Positions 21,383 to 29,000 of a stretch of 64,000 nt of DNA are shown here, piece by piece. The DNA comes from a virus. The notes beneath the pieces are model-generated. The model was given only the letters and a program-made list of their open reading frames with translations, had not been told where the DNA came from and ran no database searches. The stretch is from the IMG/VR virus record IMGVR_UViG_3300020578_000006, positions 1 through 64,000 of that record. One strand, 5' to 3'. The translations under genes and the position numbers were made by a program. Each line of letters starts with the position of its first letter. Position 1 is the first letter of the stretch.

Positions 21383-21661
21383 ATGAAAGTAAAATATAAC
21401 AACAAAGATGTTGAATTTACCCCGCTATTACAAGTGTTGCAGGTAAAAAAAGATTTATTATTTGCAGTAGAACCTTTAAAGAAAAAGATTAGCGTCGACC
21501 CAACTACTACTGCTGCAATAATGTTTAATGTATTAGGGTTTTATGTTCAGTTATTACAAGATAATGAACAAATAGAATTTGTTGCAGATGTACAGAGGGA
21601 ATTAAAAGAAATGATTGAAACAGGTTTTGATAGATTTGATAGAGGTGAGAAGATAAAATAA
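21383..21661 (+). CDS. hypothetical protein (92 aa)
   Basis: Helical protein (MKVKYNNKDVEFTPLLQVLQ) with an amphipathic middle and a charged C-terminus (ETGFDRFDRGEKIK). Lies between tRNA genes. Unknown. Confidence 0.6.
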   Translation: MKVKYNNKDVEFTPLLQVLQVKKDLLFAVEPLKKKISVDPTTTAAIMFNVLGFYVQLLQDNEQIEFVADVQRELKEMIETGFDRFDRGEKIK

Positions 21662-21663
21662 CA

Positions 21664-21738
21664 TGCTGGGTAGACCTTTTAGTGCTTTCGAGTCTTTGGG
21701 ATAATTAAAGGAAAAGTACGTCAAATTATCCACCAGCA
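21664..21738 (+). other. small structured RNA candidate between tRNAs
   Basis: Outer stem TGCTGG (21664-21669)/CCAGCA (21733-21738) and inner 8-bp stem GGATAATT (21699-21706)/AATTATCC (21724-21731). tRNA-sized with acceptor-like ends, but no U33, anticodon or T-arm can be drawn convincingly. It sits exactly in a tRNA array. Either a decayed tRNA or a distinct small RNA. Confidence 0.4.
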
Positions 21739-21742
21739 TTAT

Positions 21743-21823
21743 GCCGGGGTGCCAGAGTGGTCAAATGGACCTGATTTGTAATCAGGCGCGAAAGCTACGC
21801 AGGTTCAAATCCTGTCCCCGGCC
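21743..21823 (+). tRNA. tRNA with UGU (Thr) anticodon on a class II body
   Basis: Acceptor GCCGGGG/CCCCGGC, D-arm CCA/TGG, anticodon stem CCTGA/TCAGG with loop TTTGTAA (TGT), a 12-base variable region (CGCGAAAGCTAC), T-arm GCAGG-TTCAAAT-CCTGT. Bacterial tRNA-Thr is class I, while long variable arms mark Ser, Leu and Tyr tRNAs. So amino-acid identity is open: Thr by anticodon, Ser-like by body. Confidence 0.8.
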
Positions 21824-21827
21824 CATT

Positions 21828-21900
21828 TGCCAGGTGGTGCAATTGGTAGCACAGCAGACTTTGGATCTGCATGTTCTAGGTTCGAGTCCTAGCCTGGCAG
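21828..21900 (+). tRNA. tRNA-Gln (UUG)
   Basis: Acceptor TGCCAGG/CCTGGCA, anticodon stem GCAGA/TCTGC with loop CTTTGGA (TTG), T-loop TTCGAGT, discriminator G. Four bases after the preceding tRNA. Confidence 0.93.
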
Positions 21901-21976
21901 TGCTATATGGCTCATTTATTATTTTTAGCAATAAATTACTTTAGAATTATTATATACTATTGACATAAATAATATT

Positions 21977-22195
21977 ATGCCCGTAACAGTCACAAAAGTA
22001 GACACATTTCAAGCAAAATTAAATAGTGCTTTATTCAATCTAACTCAAGCAGATCCAACAACATATCCTGCAGTAACGTCTATGAGAATTGATGGTCCAG
22101 ATACTTCTAATGCATTTACAGGTACAACATTTGAATCGATCACGGCTTACTATATCTTTGATCAGTACGCATTAAGAACTAGAAATTCTCCGTAA
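21977..22195 (+). CDS. hypothetical protein (72 aa)
   Basis: Small soluble protein (MPVTVTKVDTFQAKLNSALF), Thr/Ala/Pro-rich, with FTGTTFESITAYYIFDQY. Unknown. A TTGACA stands close upstream but without a spaced -10. Confidence 0.55.
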   Translation: MPVTVTKVDTFQAKLNSALFNLTQADPTTYPAVTSMRIDGPDTSNAFTGTTFESITAYYIFDQYALRTRNSP

Positions 22196-22223
22196 CGCCA
22201 TTTAAAAACGACTAAATATTCTT

Positions 22224-22895
22224 ATGTTTTCAATAGCCGACTTATGGGCTAATACAGAGACTACAAACCATATTGTAGCGTTAGCAATTGCTTTTATTAC
22301 GGGTGTATTAAGCCCGATTATAGCCTCCTGGGCTAAGGCAAGATTTTCTTTTAAGAAGGTAGAAATAGAAGAAGAAGAAACAGATGAGATTTTAAAAATG
22401 TTAAACGCAAATGAATTAGTAGATGAAAGAATAGAAAATATAAGAGCAGATTATGATTTCGATAGAGTGTGGATTGCACAATTTCACAACGGTGGTTCTT
22501 TTTATCCTTCAGATAAAGTTTTAAATAAATTTCAAAAGTTTAGCTTAACTTATGAGGCATGTAAAAATAATATTTCAAGTGAGTTAAGTACAGTGCAAAA
22601 TGTACCGGTAACTGTCTTTACCTCTATATTAAGAAAAGTTAAAGAAGATGGCTATTTTGGAATTGATAATGTATCTGATGCAGTAGATACGAGTATGTCA
22701 TTAAAGCCGTTTTGGTGTGAACGGGGTGTGAAGAGTTTTGTGATAGTTGCAATAAAAAGTTTAGATAAGAAGTTTTTAGGAATTATGGTCGTAGATATGG
22801 TAACACAGGTTAGACCGTTTTCTGAAGAAATTATTAAAAATCTTATTGTCGAATCCAAAATACTTGGAGGATACTTGGTACGAGAAAATACGTAG
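22224..22895 (+). CDS. membrane-anchored GAF-like protein
   Basis: 223 residues: one transmembrane helix at about 15-37 (IVALAIAFITGVLSPIIASW), a charged coiled segment (45-70), then a GAF-like sensor domain with DRVWIAQFHNGGSFYP and LTYEAC, a pattern of small phage membrane proteins (x-R-(V/I)-x-(I/L)-x-x-FHNG). Ligand unknown. Preceded by CTAAATAT, so late-type expression is possible; could relate to lysis timing or membrane sensing (inference). Confidence 0.65.
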   Translation: MFSIADLWANTETTNHIVALAIAFITGVLSPIIASWAKARFSFKKVEIEEEETDEILKMLNANELVDERIENIRADYDFDRVWIAQFHNGGSFYPSDKVLNKFQKFSLTYEACKNNISSELSTVQNVPVTVFTSILRKVKEDGYFGIDNVSDAVDTSMSLKPFWCERGVKSFVIVAIKSLDKKFLGIMVVDMVTQVRPFSEEIIKNLIVESKILGGYLVRENT

Positions 22896-22915
22896 ATATA
22901 GTTTATAATAAAAGA

Positions 22916-23104
22916 ATGAGGCGTCGTAATTATTTTTACCGAACGCATGAAGAGGATTATAATTCATTGGCCCGGGATGCAGCCGAGCTTTATGTTTTTA
23001 GAAAAAGTTTACTTGAAGCACAATTATGTTCTAAGAGATTAATTTTATTTCTTGTAACCAGTGGGCTAATTAGTATCTCACTTCTACTTACATTAATGTT
23101 TTAA
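22916..23104 (+). CDS. membrane protein (62 aa)
   Basis: Basic/aromatic N-terminus (MRRRNYFYRTHEEDY), amphipathic middle, one C-terminal transmembrane helix (about 41-61). Overlaps the next gene's start by one base. A single-pass, tail-anchored microprotein of unknown role. Confidence 0.5.
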   Translation: MRRRNYFYRTHEEDYNSLARDAAELYVFRKSLLEAQLCSKRLILFLVTSGLISISLLLTLMF

Positions 23105-23373
23105 TGCATGTTTTACTTCGTCTAAAAATTGAGGAGAAAAGTAACAATTGCCCCTATACTCCTCAATCGGTGAGTGATATCACTGAATCTATTAAAGAGG
23201 CCGTATTAAGACTTAAGATTAAAAACCCTCTTTTTGAGACGCTAGTCAAATTAGAAAAAAATAAAGTCACATATTGTCAGTTTAAAATGTCACCGACTGT
23301 GTGGAGATTTTTTCTCGCAGCCTTCGGTTCAGTTGAGACTATTGAAAGAGACTACGAAATATATTTAGTTTAA
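23104..23373 (+). CDS. hypothetical protein (89 aa)
   Basis: Starts directly at the stop of the membrane protein upstream. Soluble, mixed alpha/beta (MHVLLRLKIEEKSNN), with PTVWRFFLAAFGSVETIE. Unknown. Confidence 0.55.
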   Translation: MHVLLRLKIEEKSNNCPYTPQSVSDITESIKEAVLRLKIKNPLFETLVKLEKNKVTYCQFKMSPTVWRFFLAAFGSVETIERDYEIYLV

Positions 23374-23410
23374 CCTTGCTTTTTCGTTTCATAACTTATA
23401 ATATAACCAG

Positions 23411-23569
23411 ATGAGAGAGCTAATTGTACAAATCTTTTTTCTTGGAATTGCGATTGGTTTTTCTTTATATTTTTATTATGCTTGGCAAATTTCTAAAAAA
23501 GACGATCTTTCTTCTACCCGTAGTAGGAAAAGTGGTGGAGGCGCTAAAAAGCGTTCCAACAAAAAGTGA
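23411..23569 (+). CDS. membrane microprotein with basic tail (52 aa)
   Basis: ATG 23411, in a frame different from the longer frame at 23424-23732 that runs into a tRNA. One transmembrane helix (about 5-26, IVQIFFLGIAIGFSLYFYY) and a basic Ser/Lys/Arg tail. TATAAT lies eight bases upstream with a TTGCTT-like -35. Role unknown. Confidence 0.5.
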   Translation: MRELIVQIFFLGIAIGFSLYFYYAWQISKKDDLSSTRSRKSGGGAKKRSNKK

Positions 23570-23640
23570 GGTTTGGGGTTATCCTTTTTTCTTTTATGAA
23601 AGAAAACCCCGCTTATTTTCGAATATGATACCGGGCATTT

Positions 23641-23731
23641 GGCCCGGTAGTTTAATGGTAAAACAGCAGACTTATACTCTGTATTATCGCCAGATTAGCG
23701 TAAAATGTAGGTTCGACTCCTACCCGGGCTA
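23641..23731 (+). tRNA. tRNA with UAU (Ile) anticodon and 24-base variable arm
   Basis: Acceptor GGCCCGG/CCGGGCT, D-arm GTTT/AAAC, anticodon stem GCAGA/TCTGT with loop CTTATAC (TAT), T-arm GTAGG-TTCGACT-CCTAC. The variable region is 24 bases and can form a stem (TTA-CGC/GCG-TAA). Ile tRNAs are normally class I with 4-5 base variable loops, and AUA is usually read by CAU-lysidine tRNAs. So both anticodon and body are unusual. Confidence 0.75.
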
Positions 23732-23735
23732 GTGT

Positions 23736-24530
23736 ATGATTATAGATTGCTTTACATACAATAATGAAGAGGAGATGCTCAATTTTAGACTTCATGAATT
23801 AAATCACGTAGTAGACAAATTTGTTTTATTGGAAAGCCCTTACTACCATCAAGGCGGTTTAAAACAGAATACCTTTGAAAAGCATAAAGTGAAGTTTATA
23901 CAATTTAAAAATAAGATTGTACATATCGTTCATACTGCCAAGCCTCATCCCAATCCCTGGATTAATGAAAAGAATTTAAGAAATGTTGCTACAACCGGTT
24001 TAAAGTATATTAAACCGAGTTCTACTGATTATGTAGGTATATCAGATATTGATGAGATACCTGACCCTCTTGCTCTTGAAAAGTTAAAAGAGATAAAGCC
24101 TAAGATTTTACTTGGTTTTATGCATAATTTTTATTACTATAATATTAATTGTAGGAAGAGAAATAAGTGGTTTGGTTCTGTATTTGGAGATTTAGATAGT
24201 ATATATTACCATTTTAATAATGATTTTAATGAGCTAAGACATGCATTAAAACGGGGAGATTCAAATTTAAAAGTGGCGGGGCTCAAAACATTTTCTGCAG
24301 GGGGTTGGCATTTTTCTTATTTTGGTACTTTAGATAAAATAATAGAGAAATTAGAAAGCTTTACTCATTCTGAATATAATAAATCTGAGTATAAGAACAA
24401 AGACAATATTATAAAGGCTATTAGAGAAGGTAAAGATTTGTTTAACCGGGGTGGAAATGAAGATTTGAATATAATAACAGAAACTTACCTTCCAAAGTAC
24501 ACTAATTTGTTGCCAAATATATTTGTATAA
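23736..24530 (+). CDS. GT17-like glycosyltransferase
   Basis: 264 residues matching the GT17 family (beta-1,4-N-acetylglucosaminyltransferase type): MIIDCFTYNNEEEMLNFRLHEL, KFVLLESPYYHQG, DYVGISDIDEIPD (acidic DXD-like), and the C-terminal GGWHFSYFGTLDKIIEKLESFTH. In eukaryotes the family adds bisecting GlcNAc; bacterial and viral members act on unknown acceptors. Starts five bases after the tRNA. Likely glycan modification. Confidence 0.85.
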   Translation: MIIDCFTYNNEEEMLNFRLHELNHVVDKFVLLESPYYHQGGLKQNTFEKHKVKFIQFKNKIVHIVHTAKPHPNPWINEKNLRNVATTGLKYIKPSSTDYVGISDIDEIPDPLALEKLKEIKPKILLGFMHNFYYYNINCRKRNKWFGSVFGDLDSIYYHFNNDFNELRHALKRGDSNLKVAGLKTFSAGGWHFSYFGTLDKIIEKLESFTHSEYNKSEYKNKDNIIKAIREGKDLFNRGGNEDLNIITETYLPKYTNLLPNIFV

Positions 24531-24533
24531 ACA

Positions 24534-24561
24534 GTTGATAACTGAATTTTTATTATAAAAT
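24534..24561 (+). promoter_or_regulatory. sigma70-like promoter for 24568-24714
   Basis: -35 GTTGAT (24534-24539), 16-base spacer, -10 TAAAAT (24556-24561), six bases to ATG 24568. Confidence 0.55.
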
Positions 24562-24567
24562 TAAACT

Positions 24568-24714
24568 ATGGCCGGTAAAGGAAGTAAGCCAAGAAATTGT
24601 TTTAGCAAGGAGTTTAAAAGAAACTTCGACGATATAAACTGGGTAACTAAAGAAGGTAAAGAGATTAGAAACTATAAAGAAAAGAAAGGGAAGAAAATTT
24701 ACAAATACCCATGA
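24568..24714 (+). CDS. basic microprotein (48 aa)
   Basis: ATG 24568, stop overlapping the next ATG (ATGA at 24711-24714). Very basic product (MAGKGSKPRNCFSKEFKRNF ... EKKGKKIYKYP). May bind nucleic acid, but no family is recognised. Confidence 0.55.
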   Translation: MAGKGSKPRNCFSKEFKRNFDDINWVTKEGKEIRNYKEKKGKKIYKYP

Positions 24715-25001
24715 AATTTGACGTTGAAGAGCTTATTGGAAAATTGGAGGTGTTAAATAATACCTACCTTTGGTCAATTCAAGAGGCTAAAAAAATTGTT
24801 GAGGAGACGGAGAAGCTTATTAGCTCTAAAGACCCTAACAGATTTTCTAAAATAGATAAGCTTAGAAATAAATTTTTAGAGCTTCAAACCCGTCATATTA
24901 ACGATAAAACATATTACAATAAGCTTATAGCACAATCTCGGTCTTACTTCCTGAAGAAGTATAATACTGACATAATTAAACTACTAGGAGATGAGGAATG
25001 A
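24711..25001 (+). CDS. coiled-coil protein (96 aa)
   Basis: Charged helical sequence through most of its length (KFDVEELIGKLEVLNN; EAKKIVEETEKLI). Coupled on both sides by four-base overlaps. Unknown. Confidence 0.6.
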   Translation: MKFDVEELIGKLEVLNNTYLWSIQEAKKIVEETEKLISSKDPNRFSKIDKLRNKFLELQTRHINDKTYYNKLIAQSRSYFLKKYNTDIIKLLGDEE

Positions 25002-25180
25002 GAAAGCTGAGTAAAAAAGAAATTAGAAGATTAGAAGAAGAAGGTAGATTGCGTGATTTAGTAGAGATTTGGGTTGACCGTCACAATCATAAACTCGAAC
25101 TTCTTCGTACTTTTACCAGTCTTGTTGCAGCTATAGCATCTTCTGTTGTCCTATTAAAATTACTTCATATTATAAATTGA
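24998..25180 (+). CDS. membrane microprotein (60 aa)
   Basis: Charged N-terminal helix (MRKLSKKEIRRLEEEGRLRD) followed by a hydrophobic C-terminal helix (about 37-58). Four-base overlaps to both neighbours (ATGA / TTGA). Tail-anchored, unknown role. Confidence 0.55.
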   Translation: MRKLSKKEIRRLEEEGRLRDLVEIWVDRHNHKLELLRTFTSLVAAIASSVVLLKLLHIIN

Positions 25181-25578
25181 AAGTCTTCAATAAGATTAAA
25201 GAAGTAAGTTATGCTCTTTTAAATGAGCATCCTAGTTCTCATAGATGTCGTCATTTTAGTTTTATATTGGATGGTAATAAGATACTAAAAATAGGGTTTA
25301 ATAGAAGCAAAACCCATCCTAGGAACCTTCTTTATAATTATAAAAATAGACGAGGTGAATTTATGGCCGATCAAATTGGTATACATAGTGAGATGGATGC
25401 GGTTATTAAGTTAGGGGCGACTGATTGTTCTGGATTATCAATTGTTAATACTAGAATTAATAGAAATAATGAGCTAGATATGAGCAAACCTTGTAGCGGT
25501 TGTTTACATATGTTAAGAAGTTTAAATTTTAACAATATCTATTATTTTGATTATAGTAAGCTTTTCAAAAAACTTTAA
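25177..25578 (+). CDS. cytidine/deoxycytidylate deaminase-like protein
   Basis: TTG start overlapping the upstream stop (TTGA). 133 residues with the zinc-deaminase signatures H-x-E (His70, Glu72 in IHSEMDAV) and PCSGC (Cys106, Cys109). These bind the catalytic zinc and activate water in cytidine, dCMP or other deaminases. Shorter than typical dCMP deaminases and without clear dCMP loops, so the substrate is uncertain. A second, more canonical deaminase is at 47316-47750. Confidence 0.75.
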   Translation: MKVFNKIKEVSYALLNEHPSSHRCRHFSFILDGNKILKIGFNRSKTHPRNLLYNYKNRRGEFMADQIGIHSEMDAVIKLGATDCSGLSIVNTRINRNNELDMSKPCSGCLHMLRSLNFNNIYYFDYSKLFKKL

Positions 25579-25581
25579 TAG

Positions 25582-26052
25582 TTAATCTTCGCCAGTAATT
25601 AAAGGTGCCGGCTTTACATTTGGATCTATGGGTGCGGCTGTTTTATGTGATAATGATTCGTCACTGTTTTCTTGTGCTCCTGTTACTGATGTTTCTTGCA
25701 AGTCCCATTTAAGTGTATTAGAGTTCCATGAATAATGACTAACGTCATCTGGTATAGGTAATATATGTTCCCACTTACATGTTTCTTTATTTAAAACTAA
25801 ATCTCGATGAGGTTTAGGAGGTATAAATGCATCCAAAGATTCATCATATGAATCTCCAATAGCAGCAAATTTTTTTCTAATAATATTATTATAGCTAGTT
25901 TTAATCCATTTTTCCCCGCCAAAATTATCTCTACAGAATTTTTTACCTATTTCTTCATTTTCTTTATTTGTATTATCTATAGTATCTTTATCGGCTATAG
26001 CCAAAACTCTAACTACAATATTTTCTTTATTAATTTCTGCGTAGTGTGCCAT
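25582..26052 (-). CDS. tail-fibre-associated conserved protein (156 aa)
   Basis: Resembles a protein widespread in marine T4-like phages near tail fibres: starts MAHYAEINKENIVVRVLAI, then RDNFGGEKWIKTSYNN, KFAAIGDSYDESLDAFIPPKPH and LNKETCKWEHILPIP. Its exact role is unknown; often annotated as a tail or fibre-related protein. It follows the large adhesin gene by one base, fitting a chaperone or small fibre component (inference). Confidence 0.75.
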   Translation of the reverse strand: MAHYAEINKENIVVRVLAIADKDTIDNTNKENEEIGKKFCRDNFGGEKWIKTSYNNIIRKKFAAIGDSYDESLDAFIPPKPHRDLVLNKETCKWEHILPIPDDVSHYSWNSNTLKWDLQETSVTGAQENSDESLSHKTAAPIDPNVKPAPLITGED

Positions 26053-26053
26053 A

Positions 26054-29000
26054 TTATCTCACAAATATATTTACAAATTGTATAGCATGACATTCAGTGC
26101 CTGCCTGAAACCCGGGGCCACATATAGATGCACCAGTACTAAACCCTGTCCAACCTTGATGACCACTCCAATTCCACGTAAACATTCTGTTTGAGTCATT
26201 ACTTAATCCGTTAGTTTGGGTATCTGGCCAAAGTGCATTATTATAGGTATAGATTGGCGATCCACCTGCCCATAAATTTGGGTATCTAGAATATGTTAGT
26301 GGTAAGATAGCTATTGTTGTTGAGTCTGGAGCACGACCAACTGGATTATTAAAACTAAATCCACAGTTATTTGGATTGTTTAGTACAGATTGATCTTTTT
26401 CCGATAAAATTGGACAAAAATCAGCCCATCCAAATACGTATCTACTCCCCGGACTTCTTAGATAAAAACTATCATTAAGCTGTACTCGGTTAATAATCAT
26501 TTCCATATTATTCCAAGTATCTTCACCTTTAATACCGTGAATTACACCCGAAGGTAAATAACGAGGAACAAAATTACTAGTTACAGCAGCAAGGTTGGCT
26601 TGTCTCAAGCCTTCTTTATAGTTTCCGCCCCCAGCATTTGCAAACCATTGTGTGTGCCATTTTACTGTAACGCTGCTCCCGGCGCCCTCTCTTCCAACAG
26701 CAACTAACACCCATCCACCTCCAAAACTTGTCATGTCACAATAAATTGACGTGGGCTCTCCGTCAACCCATAAGAAATAATCTCCACTTGGAGCCCCTGG
26801 TCTAGCTGCTAAAATTTCCCTTGCATTATTTGCAGGATTTTCAATAGTACCAAGAAGTCCTCTGCTCTTATTATTAGTATACTTATACCTTACAATCACT
26901 ATACCCTTTCCACCGTTTCCACCCGTACTATAAGCGTGCGTCCCTCCACCGCCACCACCGCCTGTATTTGCTGCACCATTTCCCCCCCGTATACTAGATC
27001 CACTGTACCCGGCCTCACCAGAACTATCCCACATCCACCTCCAGTTAGAGTTAGGGCTTGAGTAATTTATCTGACTGCTTCCGCTTTGTCCACCTGCTCC
27101 ACCCTGGCTACCATAACTATCATCATACCTACTCCCTCCACCGCCTCCGCCCATTCCTGCAGGCCCAGATCCCGGTCCAGTATAGTTTGCCGCTCCTCCT
27201 CCACCTCCAAAACATTTCTCAATTCCTAGAATATAAGAATAATACCCATCCCCCCCTATACCAGACTGAATACTCGCTCGACCATTTGCAAGTGAATTTC
27301 CATCAGTGGTAGGAGAATTAAAAGATGCTCCCCCACCAGAACCTCCATAATAATCTACTGTACCTGCAGAAGCCCCTCCAGAAGTACCCTGACCGGCAAT
27401 ATTTTTACCCCCATATCTTATACCCACTACATTATGGGTGGCAGAGGCCCCTCCCCCGGAACCACCTCTAGTTGGATTTGGACCAATATATCTTTCCCCG
27501 CTTGTCCCGGTAGATCTATAATGCCCGCTTTGAGCGCCGCCACCCCCTCTTGCCTGTATAATTTGTTGATTAGAATTTATAAATTGCCATGTACCAGGGG
27601 TTAGAAACTCGTGAATTGTATATTGAACACCCCCTATAACTCTTTGATATATCCTATCACCACCGTGTGCACGCTGTACACCCTGATATCTCACTACAAC
27701 AATACCAGAACCACCAAATCCTCCTCTATTATTTGAGTTATAATGTGCACTTCCTCCACCACCACCTCCGGTGTTTTCCCCTGCATCACCTCCGGGTGTA
27801 TTACCACCATCTCCCCCACCTGGACTACCAACATTATATGCAGAGCCACCACCCTGGCCGCGCAAACCGCCCCCAGAGCCCCCACCTCCTCCGCCTATAC
27901 CACCGTTTCCTGATTCTCTTGAATGTCCAGCGCCGCCTCCTCCTCCGGCCCAATAATAATTATCACCTGTTATGTTATTTAAGATGCCAGGGCCCCCATC
28001 TGATCTAGCTGTGGAATCAACGCCTTGACCGCCTGCACCTCCTCCTCCACCAGAATAATACTGAGGTCCACCACGACCACCTCTAAATCCTTGACCTGCG
28101 GTCCCAGCGCCTCCATCTCTAAAAGAAGCACTACCATCACTGTACCCAGAAGCCCCTCCACCAGATCCTCCGGCACATCCTGCTGGGCCAGGATTATACT
28201 GGTAATATGAACTACCTCCCCGGCCACCCCCTATAGCAGTAAAAGTAGCAAATTGTGAGTTGCCCCCGTTACCAGCGGCAATATTAAACTGATGGGTAGA
28301 ACTTTGTTGGAATGTACCGCCTGCAGGTGCACCAGCACCCCCTGCTCCTACTACAACAGTATACGATTGACCAGCTATAATCGGTAATGTACCAGATAAT
28401 ACTCCACCGCCTCCGCCTCCACCACCCATATCCATACCTCCACCGCCACCACCTGCTACAACCAGATAGTCTACGCTAGTTACATTAGTTTGACCAGCAG
28501 ACAGAGGGGTTGTAAGATAGAGAAAAGAATCACCCCCAACACTACCTGTAGGAGGAGGGCCGTTATAAGGGCCAGGTGAACCGGCTCCACCGGCTCCTAC
28601 AACTACTGTACAATTACCTGTTAAAACAGTAGCACATTGATTTTCAATAACTCCACCGCCTCCGCCTCCACCACCCATATCCATACCTCCACCACCTCCA
28701 CCTGCTACCACTGTATACCAAATTTTATTTCCTCTAGAAGGATCAGTACCTAATTGTGTGATATTAAAAGTACCTGAATTTTCAAATACATGTACTCTAT
28801 TATCTCCAATATCATATATAACATCACCCCCGGTGGCAATCATTCCTTGAGGGAAAGTAATTCCTGATGTTATTGTCAATCTACTTCTATTAGGTAGTTC
28901 TTCTACTGTACACTCCCCTTGAATGGTTCTATTTCTAGCTGTTGCTCCATCTAAATTATCTCCATAACCATTTACCCACCAATTAGTTGTCATAAATTGA

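Noticed and set aside
21741-21944. Rightward reading frame of 67 residues
   Set aside because: It runs across two complete tRNA genes.
23579-23625. Inverted repeat GGGGTT...AACCCC after the microprotein gene
   Set aside because: The stem is interrupted and no clear T-run follows on either strand, so not called as a terminator.
23424-23732. Rightward reading frame of 102 residues
   Set aside because: It reads through a tRNA; the shorter frame 23411-23569 encodes a more plausible membrane microprotein.
27058-28227. Several frames opposite or inside the Gly-rich adhesin
   Set aside because: His/Pro/Leu- or Val/Glu-rich translations are frame shadows of the Gly-rich coding repeat.
28380-28720. 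Repeated GC-rich blocks that could suggest a CRISPR-like array
   Set aside because: They are in-frame repeats encoding Gly-rich protein domains, with no spacer-repeat periodicity.
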